Shown: positions 58,702 through 64,000 of the stretch, piece by piece
How positions within the stretch are numbered: the stretch's first letter is position 1
How the letters are laid out: each line of letters starts with the position of its first letter
NCBI RefSeq assembly: GCF_900107045.1
Contig: NZ_FNON01000004.1
Coordinates: 496,001-560,000 of the forward strand
Reading direction: 5' to 3'
Length of the DNA stretch: 64,000 bases
Source: Amycolatopsis xylanica
GTDB lineage: Bacteria; Actinomycetota; Actinomycetes; Mycobacteriales; Pseudonocardiaceae
Position numbers and translations under genes: made by a program
Notes under the pieces: model-generated
Database searches by the model: none
What the model was told of the DNA's origin: nothing
What the model saw: only the letters and a program-made list of their open reading frames with translations

Positions 58702-59418
58702 ATGACCCGCACGCTGCGTCCCCAGGAACTCATCGACAGCACCGTCGTCGACTCGCACGGAAGCAAGATCGGCAAGGTCGGCACGGTGTATCTCGCCGAC
58801 GACACGCGCAGGCCGGAATGGGTCACCGTGCGCACGGGTCTGTTCGGGCACAAGGAAAGTTTCGTTCCGCTCAACGGCGCCGCGCTCGACAACGACGGCC
58901 TGCACGTGAACGTCGACAAGGATCAGGTCACCGAGGCGCCGCAGACCGAGGCCGACGGGCACCTGTCCCAGAGCGACAGCAACCTGCTCTACCAGCACTA
59001 CGGCATGCCGATGCCGCGGACCGCCCCGGACGCGCAGCGCAAGGACAAGCGCACGGACACGCGTCAGGGCGAGGCGATGACGCGGTCCGAGGAGCATCTC
59101 AACGTCGGCACCGAGCAGATCGAGACGGGCCATGTCCGGCTGCGCAAGTACGTCGTCGCCGAGGAGCAGCAGGTGACCGTCCCGGTCAGCCACGAGGAGG
59201 TCCGCGTCGAGCGCGAGCCCATCACCGGCGAGGCGCGCGGCGAAATCGGCGAGCAGGAACAGGAAGTCGTGCTGCACGCCGAAAAGCCCATTGTCTCCAA
59301 GGAGACCACGGCCGTCGAGCGCGTCCGGCTCGGCACCGAGACCGTCACCGAAGAGCAGACCGTCTCCGGCAAGGTCCGCAAGGAGCAGATCGAAGTCACC
59401 CGCGACGACGAGAAATAG
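58702..59418 (+). CDS. PRC-barrel and DUF2382 stress protein
   Basis: The 238-residue protein has an N-terminal PRC-barrel (about 5-75, 'DSHGSKIGKVGTVYLADDTRRPEWVTVRTGLFG') and a C-terminal DUF2382 region (about 125-235) with repeated 'V-EEQQVTVPVSHEEVRVEREPI' and 'EEQTVSGKVRKEQIEV' segments. The same two-domain design is seen in YsnF/AvaK-type general stress proteins. It is very acidic and has no signal peptide. GGAAAGGAAG precedes the ATG. A perfect hairpin follows at 59434. Confidence 0.9.
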   Translation: MTRTLRPQELIDSTVVDSHGSKIGKVGTVYLADDTRRPEWVTVRTGLFGHKESFVPLNGAALDNDGLHVNVDKDQVTEAPQTEADGHLSQSDSNLLYQHYGMPMPRTAPDAQRKDKRTDTRQGEAMTRSEEHLNVGTEQIETGHVRLRKYVVAEEQQVTVPVSHEEVRVEREPITGEARGEIGEQEQEVVLHAEKPIVSKETTAVERVRLGTETVTEEQTVSGKVRKEQIEVTRDDEK

Positions 59419-59433
59419 TCCCCAGGACATGGC

Positions 59434-59461
59434 GGAACGCCGGCGTGCCCGCCGGCGTTCC
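59434..59461. terminator. Bidirectional terminator hairpin
   Basis: Perfect 12-nt arms GGAACGCCGGCG (59434-59445) and complement (59450-59461), loop TGCC, between the convergent PRC-barrel and alcohol dehydrogenase genes. Confidence 0.75.
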
Positions 59462-59524
59462 GTGGTGCCGCTCAGTCGTAGGACAGCGCCTCGACGAGCT
59501 TGTGCCCGTCGATCCGTTTCCTCC

Positions 59525-60715
59525 TTAGCTGTGCGGCTGCAACAGGATCTTGATCGCGCCCTCACGCTTGCGCTGGAAGATCTCGTACCCGTGCGCGGCT
59601 TCCTTGAGCGGCAGCTTGTGCGTGGCGAAACCCTCTGTGCCCAACGGATCCGACTCGTCGGAGATGACCGGCATGATGTCGTCGATCCAGCGCCGGACGT
59701 TCGCCTGGCCCATCCGCAGCGTGATCTGCTTGTCGAAGAGGTCCATCATCGGCAGCGGGTCGACCATGCCGCCGTAGACGCCGGACAGCGAGATCGTGCC
59801 GCCGCGCCGGACGCTGTCGATCGCGGCGTAGAGCACGCTGAGCCGGTCGATGCCCGCCTTCTCGGTGACCTTGGCCGCCACCTGCTGCGGCAGGAGGTTC
59901 ACCAGGTCGTGCGCGATCTTCCCGATCGGCGCGCCGTGCGCCTCCATGCCGACCGCGTCGATCACCGAGTCGGCGCCGCGGCCGCCGGTGAGCTGGCGGA
60001 TGGCGTCGCCGATGTCCTTGTGCTCGCGGGTGTCGACGGTGATCACCCCGTGCGCGGCCGCGCGCGCGAGCCGCTCGGGCACCAGGTCGACCCCGATGAC
60101 CTGGCCGGCGCCGCGGTGCTGGGCGATCCGGGTGGACATCTGCCCGATCGGGCCGAGCCCGAACACGACCACGGAGCCGTCCTTCGGGATGTCGGCGTAC
60201 TCGACCGCCTGCCACGCGGTTGGGACCACGTCGGAGAGGTAGACGAACCGCTCGTCCGGCGGGCCTTCCGGGACCTTGATGGGGCCGTATTGCGCCTGCG
60301 GCACGCGCAGGTACTCGGCCTGGCCGCCGGGCACTTGGCCGTAGAGCTTCGTGTAGCCGAGCAGCGCGGCGCCCTTGCCCCTGTCCTTCACCTGGGTGGT
60401 CTCGCACTGGCTCTGCAAGCCGCGATCGCACATGAAGCAGTGGCCGCACGAGATGTTGAACGGGACCACGACCCGGTCACCCGGTTTGAGGTTCTTCACC
60501 CCGGCGCCGACCTCTTCGACGATGCCCATCGGCTCGTGGCCGAGAATGTCGCCTTCCTCCATGAAGGCGCCGAGCACTTCGTAAAGGTGCAGGTCGGAGC
60601 CACAGATTCCGGTGGAGGTGACCTTGATGATCGCGTCGGTCGGCTCGATCAGCTTCGGGTCGTCGACCGTGTCCACCCGCACGTCGCGTTTGCCGTGCCA
60701 GGTTACGGCTTTCAT
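59525..60715 (-). CDS. Zinc-dependent alcohol/formaldehyde dehydrogenase
   Basis: The 396-residue protein has the zinc alcohol dehydrogenase fold: catalytic zinc site 'GICGSDLH' and 'GHEPMGIVEEVG', structural zinc Cys set 'CGHCFMCDRGLQSQC', and NAD-binding 'VVVFGLGPIGQMSTRIAQHRGA'. The length and the 'DDIMPVISDESDPLGTEGFATHKLPL' tail fit the glutathione-independent formaldehyde dehydrogenase-like group with an inserted loop. It oxidises alcohols or aldehydes with NAD(P)+. It is divergent from the topoisomerase gene (92-bp gap). Confidence 0.9.
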   Translation of the reverse strand: MKAVTWHGKRDVRVDTVDDPKLIEPTDAIIKVTSTGICGSDLHLYEVLGAFMEEGDILGHEPMGIVEEVGAGVKNLKPGDRVVVPFNISCGHCFMCDRGLQSQCETTQVKDRGKGAALLGYTKLYGQVPGGQAEYLRVPQAQYGPIKVPEGPPDERFVYLSDVVPTAWQAVEYADIPKDGSVVVFGLGPIGQMSTRIAQHRGAGQVIGVDLVPERLARAAAHGVITVDTREHKDIGDAIRQLTGGRGADSVIDAVGMEAHGAPIGKIAHDLVNLLPQQVAAKVTEKAGIDRLSVLYAAIDSVRRGGTISLSGVYGGMVDPLPMMDLFDKQITLRMGQANVRRWIDDIMPVISDESDPLGTEGFATHKLPLKEAAHGYEIFQRKREGAIKILLQPHS

Positions 60716-60807
60716 AACACTCCTCTCGATGGCGAACGACGCGGATTCCCGCTCGCGCACCGGGCAAACCTGGGTTGCGGCGGGCCGCGCCGGGGTACTT
60801 CTGGCCG

Positions 60808-61821
60808 ATGACGCGACTGAGGCGCAGTGTGCTGACGGGGGCGGGCTTGAAACGGGTCCGGCGCGGCCGCGGCTTCTCCTATCTCACCGAGGACGGCACC
60901 CCGCTCGACGACCCGGAAGTGCGCGACCGGATCACCGCGCTGGTGATCCCGCCCGCCTGGCGCGACGTGTGGATCTGCCCGTACGCCAACGGCCACATCC
61001 AGGCGGTCGGCACCGACGACGCGGGGCGCCGCCAGTACCTCTATCACCCGGACTGGCGCCGCAAGCGCGACGAGGAGAAGCACGACCGGGTGCTCACGAT
61101 GGCGCGGCGGCTGCCGGAGTGGCGCGAGGATGTGGCCGACGGCCTCGCCGAGCGCGGGCTCGGTTGCCGCCGCGTGCTGGCGGCGGCGCTGTTCATGCTC
61201 GATCGCGGGATCTTCCGCACCGGCGGTGAGGAGTACGCGGAGGAGAACGGGACCCACGGCGTGGCGACGCTCCTGCGCGAGCACACGACGGTGCGCGGCA
61301 ACGAGGTCCGGTTCGAATATCCCGCGAAAGGCGGGATCATGCGCGTCGTGTCGATCACCGAGAAGGCGCTGGCTTCGGTGGTGAAGTCGTTGCTGCGCAG
61401 CCATTCCGGCAGCGACCGGCTGCTCGTCTACCGCGAGCGGGACGGCTGGCACGAGGTGCACGCCCAGGACATCAACAACCGCTTCAAGGAGCTGGCCGGC
61501 GACGATTGCTCGGCCAAGGACCTGCGCACCTGGAACGCCACGGTGCTCGCCGCGGTCGCGTTCGCCGCCGCGCCCGAGCCGACCTCGAAGACGGCACGCA
61601 AACGCGCGGAGGCGGCCGTGATGCGGGAGGTCTCCGAAGCGCTCGGGAACACCCCGGCGGTCTGCCGAGCCTCCTATGTGGACCCTCGGGTGGTCGAGGC
61701 CTACCGCGACGGCCGGACGATCGCCGCCGCGGTGAAGCGCGTCCGGCGCGTCGACGACGACGAATCCCGCCACGCGATCGAGCGAGCCGTGATCCGGTTA
61801 CTCAGCAGCCGAACGGGGTAG
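60808..61821 (+). CDS. DNA topoisomerase IB (poxvirus type)
   Basis: From the ATG at 60808 the protein has 337 residues, usual for bacterial topoisomerase IB. The N-terminal domain has 'ITALVIPPAWRDVWICPYANGHIQAVG DDAGRRQYLYHPDWR' pattern; the catalytic domain supplies the Arg/Lys/His set and nucleophile Tyr290 in 'CRASYVDPRVVEAY'. It relaxes supercoils by a 3'-phosphotyrosyl intermediate. It starts an apparent operon with a small acidic protein, a pyrimidine-dimer-glycosylase-like protein and a STAS protein, so a DNA-damage or stress role is likely. Confidence 0.93.
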   Translation: MTRLRRSVLTGAGLKRVRRGRGFSYLTEDGTPLDDPEVRDRITALVIPPAWRDVWICPYANGHIQAVGTDDAGRRQYLYHPDWRRKRDEEKHDRVLTMARRLPEWREDVADGLAERGLGCRRVLAAALFMLDRGIFRTGGEEYAEENGTHGVATLLREHTTVRGNEVRFEYPAKGGIMRVVSITEKALASVVKSLLRSHSGSDRLLVYRERDGWHEVHAQDINNRFKELAGDDCSAKDLRTWNATVLAAVAFAAAPEPTSKTARKRAEAAVMREVSEALGNTPAVCRASYVDPRVVEAYRDGRTIAAAVKRVRRVDDDESRHAIERAVIRLLSSRTG

Positions 61822-61859
61822 CCAGCAAGCGAGCAACCGATCGTCTTGGAGGGAACGCC

Positions 61860-62018
61860 GTGAACGGTGATCACGAGGCCACACCCGAACTCGCCGAGGT
61901 CGAGCACGCCATCGAGGACGCGAAAGAAGCCGCTGAGCAGGAGAAACAATCGGAACCGTTCTCCAGCATGCTCACCGAGGGCGAGCCTCCCGAGGAGCCT
62001 CACGAGCCGCCTGCCTGA
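61860..62018 (+). CDS. Small acidic protein (52 aa), unrecognised
   Basis: GTG at 61860 with GGAGGG about 8 nt upstream; stop TGA at 62016-62018, whose last base starts the next ATG (TGATG). The product is strongly acidic (about 17 Glu/Asp of 52), with a helical 'ELAEVEHAIEDAKEAAEQEK' segment and a Pro/Glu tail. No family is recognised. The tight packing with the DNA-repair-like gene supports it as a real gene. It could be a DNA-mimic or partner of a basic neighbour; that is a guess. Confidence 0.65.
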   Translation: MNGDHEATPELAEVEHAIEDAKEAAEQEKQSEPFSSMLTEGEPPEEPHEPPA

Positions 62019-62506
62019 TGCAGACGTTCCTCCCCTACCCCGACTTCCGCGCCACCGCGGCGGTGCTGGACCAGCGCCGTCTCGGCAAGCAGCGCGTCGA
62101 GGCCATCCAGGTGCTGCGCGCGCTCACCGTGCCCGGCTACGGCTGGCGGCATCACCCGGCCGCCGCCATGTGGGCCGGGTACGAGGAGGCGCTGGTCCGC
62201 TACGGCCTGGACGTCTGCGACGTCTGGTGCGCGACCGGCCGCAAGGACACCTGCCAGGTCACCCTCCGCGGTGACCTGGACGACGCGACCGGGGTGCGAG
62301 CGGTGCGGTCACAGGCCGAGCTCGCCGAGACGGGCGACCTCCCGCCGTGGCTCGGCGACGCGGCGCTGCACCGCAGTCACCAGTCCGCGCTGGTCCGCAA
62401 GGATCCGGGCCACTACCGGCCGCATTTCCCCGCCGTGGCCGACGATCTTCCGTACGTCTGGCCCGCTTCCGACCGCCCCCGGCGGGCGCCGAAAGGTACG
62501 TCATGA
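62018..62506 (+). CDS. Pyrimidine dimer DNA glycosylase-like protein (MSMEG_6728 family)
   Basis: The 162-residue protein starts 'MQTFLPYPDFRATAAVLDQRRLGKQRVEA', the hallmark of the MSMEG_6728 family, which is related to phage T4 endonuclease V (Pyr_excise). 'VPGYGWRHHPAAAMWAGYEEAL' and the late 'LHRSHQSALVRKDPGHYRPHFP' are also conserved. T4 endonuclease V uses the N-terminal amino group after Met removal, and here residue 2 is Gln, so activity by the same mechanism is uncertain. It shares TGATG with the upstream and ATGA with the downstream gene. Confidence 0.82.
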   Translation: MQTFLPYPDFRATAAVLDQRRLGKQRVEAIQVLRALTVPGYGWRHHPAAAMWAGYEEALVRYGLDVCDVWCATGRKDTCQVTLRGDLDDATGVRAVRSQAELAETGDLPPWLGDAALHRSHQSALVRKDPGHYRPHFPAVADDLPYVWPASDRPRRAPKGTS

Positions 62507-62919
62507 ACATCTCGTTCGAGCCGGAGCGACTACAGGTGTCCCGCCCACTCGGCGAGACGGGCACCACCATCCTCGCGCTGACCGGCGATCTCGACGCGGG
62601 AACCACGCAGAAGCTCGCCCACCGCATCGGCCACGTGCTCGCCATGGACCCGACACCCGAAACGCTCGTGCTCGACCTCGGCGAGCTGTCGTTCCTTTCC
62701 TTGGCGGGTATCCGTTTCCTTTACGCCGCGCACGCCGGCACGGGCGCCGAGTGCATCCGCCTGCGCGTGGTGACCGGTTGCCGCCCCGCCGTGCTGGGCG
62801 CGCTGCGCGCCACCGGCTTCCATGCGGTGCTGGACTGCTACGACAGCACCGCGTCGGCCGTGCTGGCGTGCGGCCGCGCCGAGTTCGTCGACGCCGTGCA
62901 AGCGAGCTTGGGGTCGTGA
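62503..62919 (+). CDS. STAS-domain protein (anti-sigma factor antagonist type)
   Basis: From the ATG at 62503 the protein has 138 residues. A single STAS fold is seen: 'TTILALTGDLDAGTTQKLAHRI', 'TLVLDLGELSFLSLAGIRFLYAA' and 'CIRLRVVTGCRPAVLGALRATGF'. The phosphorylated Ser of SpoIIAA-type proteins (D-S-S/T-G) lies in 'LSFLSLAGI', where Ser is kept but in altered context (L-S-L-A). It may switch an anti-sigma factor in the general stress response. It ends the topoisomerase operon by ATGA overlap. Confidence 0.85.
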   Translation: MNISFEPERLQVSRPLGETGTTILALTGDLDAGTTQKLAHRIGHVLAMDPTPETLVLDLGELSFLSLAGIRFLYAAHAGTGAECIRLRVVTGCRPAVLGALRATGFHAVLDCYDSTASAVLACGRAEFVDAVQASLGS

Positions 62920-62970
62920 GTGGCACGGCCGGTTCTCTTGAGCTGGAAGCCAAACGCGACGTGGTGTGGG
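62911..62970 (+). repeat. Composite repeat, copy 4
   Basis: GGGTCGTGAGTGGCACGGCCGG, the family A left arm in two parts, continues into GGTTCTCTTGAGCTGGAAGC and a tail GACGTGGTGTGG, as at 389 and 785. It overlaps the last codons of the STAS gene. Confidence 0.5.
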
Positions 62971-63066
62971 CTGACGGCTGTGGAGTTCCTTGGCCACGCT
63001 CGCCGAGGCGCCTACCTTGGCGAGCCGTGAAGTGAGGGTGCCATTGGGGCCTTTTCGTGCCTGAAC

Positions 63067-63109
63067 GAGGGGATCCCCTGCTGCGTTCAGTGCAGCAGGG
63101 GATCCCCTC
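63067..63109. repeat. Family B palindrome, copy 5
   Basis: Perfect 18-nt arms GAGGGGATCCCCTGCTGC (63067-63084) and complement (63092-63109) around GTTCAGT. The inner CTGCTGCGT core is that of family B; the outer arms differ completely from the other copies yet still pair. Confidence 0.8.
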
Positions 63110-63131
63110 GCCCACGGCCCTGAGAGACCTG

Positions 63132-63535
63132 GGGTCGTGAGTGGCATGACCGGTTAGAACCCAATGCCGGGCAGTTAAGGATCGGGCCGGTTGGTCAAGC
63201 CTGCCGCCCGGCGGGTGCCGCAGGGGTCGGTTGAACGTTGTGAACGGGGCGTTCACAACGCTGAGCGACGCAAACGCCCCGCTCACTACGTCCACCACAC
63301 CCGGAAAAGCGGGCAAACGGGACAATTTGGGTGAAGTTCGGCGATGTTGGTCCGTTGTGGACGCTAGCTGGCTTGCGATCGGGCCACTGACTGTGGCCGG
63401 GTCTTCGTGAAACCCGAGTTTGGGCCAGTAGATGGCCAAAACTCGGGTTTCGCGTGCTCACGCGTCGCTTGACAACGCAAGCCAAGCCTTAACTGCCCAG
63501 CATTGGGTTAGAACCGGCCATACCACTCACGACTG
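63132..63535. repeat. Family A long palindrome, copy 7, split by an insertion
   Basis: The left part GGGTCGTGAGTGGC...GGTTAGAACC (63132-63161) and right part GGTTAGAACC...CCACTCACGAC (63506-63533) rejoin into one family A hairpin if 63162-63505 and one copy of GGTTAGAACC are removed. Confidence 0.8.
63162..63505. mobile_element. 344-bp MITE-like element with 19-bp terminal inverted repeats
   Basis: The ends are CAATGCCGGGCAGTTAAGG (63162-63180) and, inverted, CCTTAACTGCCCAGCATTG (63487-63505): 18 of 19 bases pair. It is flanked by a 10-bp direct repeat GGTTAGAACC (63152-63161 and 63506-63515), the mark of a transposase cut. The inside codes for nothing evident. It holds a hairpin (63240-63286) and another with GAAACCCGAGTTT arms (about 63409-63452). 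The target duplication length suits an IS4-family transposase acting in trans; that assignment is inference. Confidence 0.85.
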
Positions 63536-63537
63536 CC

Positions 63538-64000
63538 TCAGGCGATGGGTTCGATCCAGATGTTGCGGAACCGGGGGTTCTCGCCGGGATCCCCGTGGTC
63601 CTGCAGCCGGATCGCGCCCGGGCCCGCGCTCTCCGGGTTGCTGTCGCCCGTGCCGCCGTCGATCTCGGCGTCGTTGTGGACCAGGACGCCGTTCCACACC
63701 ACGGTCACGCGGGCGTTGTCGGTCTTGGCGCCCGCGCCGTCGAACCGCGCGGCGCGGAACGTGATGTCGTAGGTCTGCCACGTGCGCGGCGCGGTCGCGG
63801 CGTTGCGGTCGGGCGCCCGCTTCGAGTAGATCGAGCCCGCTTCGTTGTTGGCGAGCGTGGTGTCGCCGAACGAGTCGAGCACCTGCAGTTCGTAGCGCTC
63901 CTGGAGGTAGACGCCGCTGTTGCCGCGTGCCTGCCCGGTCACCTCGGGCGGATAGTCAGGCTCGTACCACTCGACGTGCAGCCGGAAGTCCCCGAACTGC
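63538..64000 (-). CDS. DUF1080 (3-keto-glycoside hydrolase-like) protein, 3' part
   Basis: The frame is open from the right window edge to a stop at 63538-63540, giving about 153 C-terminal residues. 'FGDFRLHVEWYEP', 'GNSGVYLQERYELQVLDSFG', 'WQTYDITFRAARFD', 'VVWNGVLVHND' and 'GAIRLQDHGDPGENPRFRNIWIEP' are the standard landmarks of the DUF1080/3-keto-disaccharide hydrolase jelly roll. Such proteins are usually secreted and act on carbohydrates after 3-oxidation. The N-terminus and signal peptide are outside. Its stop is 3 bp from the end of the split family A hairpin, its likely terminator. Confidence 0.85.
   Translation of the reverse strand, partial: QFGDFRLHVEWYEPDYPPEVTGQARGNSGVYLQERYELQVLDSFGDTTLANNEAGSIYSKRAPDRNAATAPRTWQTYDITFRAARFDGAGAKTDNARVTVVWNGVLVHNDAEIDGGTGDSNPESAGPGAIRLQDHGDPGENPRFRNIWIEPIA

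Overview
The window is high-GC actinobacterial DNA, most likely from Amycolatopsis or a close relative in the Pseudonocardiaceae. The best evidence is the protein at 25304-26410. It has the length (368 aa) and the exact active-site numbering (K161/K163, D189, E214, D239, K263) that I remember for the Amycolatopsis N-acylamino acid / N-succinylamino acid racemase. Twin-arginine and LAxTG sorting signals, GTG starts, many 4-base ATGA gene overlaps and strong GC3 bias agree with this. No tRNA, rRNA or CRISPR array was seen.

Layout. 1-10007: the tail of a fasciclin protein, an unrecognised gene, a GNAT, a LysR regulator divergent from a YncE-like propeller, a MacB-type ABC exporter pair and an HExxH metallopeptidase. 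10145-29892: a 20-kb, 14-gene block all on the minus strand. In transcription order it reads N-acyl-D-amino-acid deacylase, M20 hydrolase, GNAT acyltransferase, N-acylamino acid racemase, PucR regulator (unit 1); then MFS carrier, class A-like serine hydrolase, class C-like serine hydrolase, class A-like serine hydrolase, solute-binding lipoprotein, DppB, a DppC-DppD fusion, DppF and an S9 peptidase/beta-lactamase-fold fusion (unit 2). I read it as a system that imports D-residue-containing peptides or N-acyl-D-amino acids, hydrolyses them inside the cell and converts the D-amino acids to L-amino acids by N-acylation, racemisation and deacylation. Both units have a GTTCGT-N8-ACGAAC palindrome at the same distance from their first gene.

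30024-44290: secreted and surface proteins, namely an erythromycin-esterase-like protein, an M4 metallopeptidase, a ROK regulator, a 1948-residue repeat protein with a sortase LANTG anchor, and tandem purple-acid-phosphatase-like proteins, the second of which has lost metal-site residues. 44372-52248: an Na+/H+ antiporter, an FAD oxidoreductase, a PadR-P450-ferredoxin operon, an Asp-nucleophile hydrolase with an MFS exporter, and a divergent HxlR regulator. 52245-55366: an operon of alkaline phosphatase plus two secreted phytase-like propellers, preceded by a palindrome like the one at the first purple acid phosphatase. 56312-64000: a C39-like peptidase, hydrolase, VOC protein, stress-type PRC-barrel/DUF2382 protein, zinc alcohol dehydrogenase, an apparent DNA-maintenance operon (topoisomerase IB, small acidic protein, pyrimidine-dimer-glycosylase-like protein, STAS protein) and a truncated DUF1080 gene.

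The gaps between genes hold at least six families of palindromes. Some are long single hairpins, several with paired arm changes; two are clustered arrays with a 29-31 bp period. One hairpin has been split exactly at its centre by a 344-bp MITE-like insertion with 19-bp terminal inverted repeats and a 10-bp target duplication (63162-63505).
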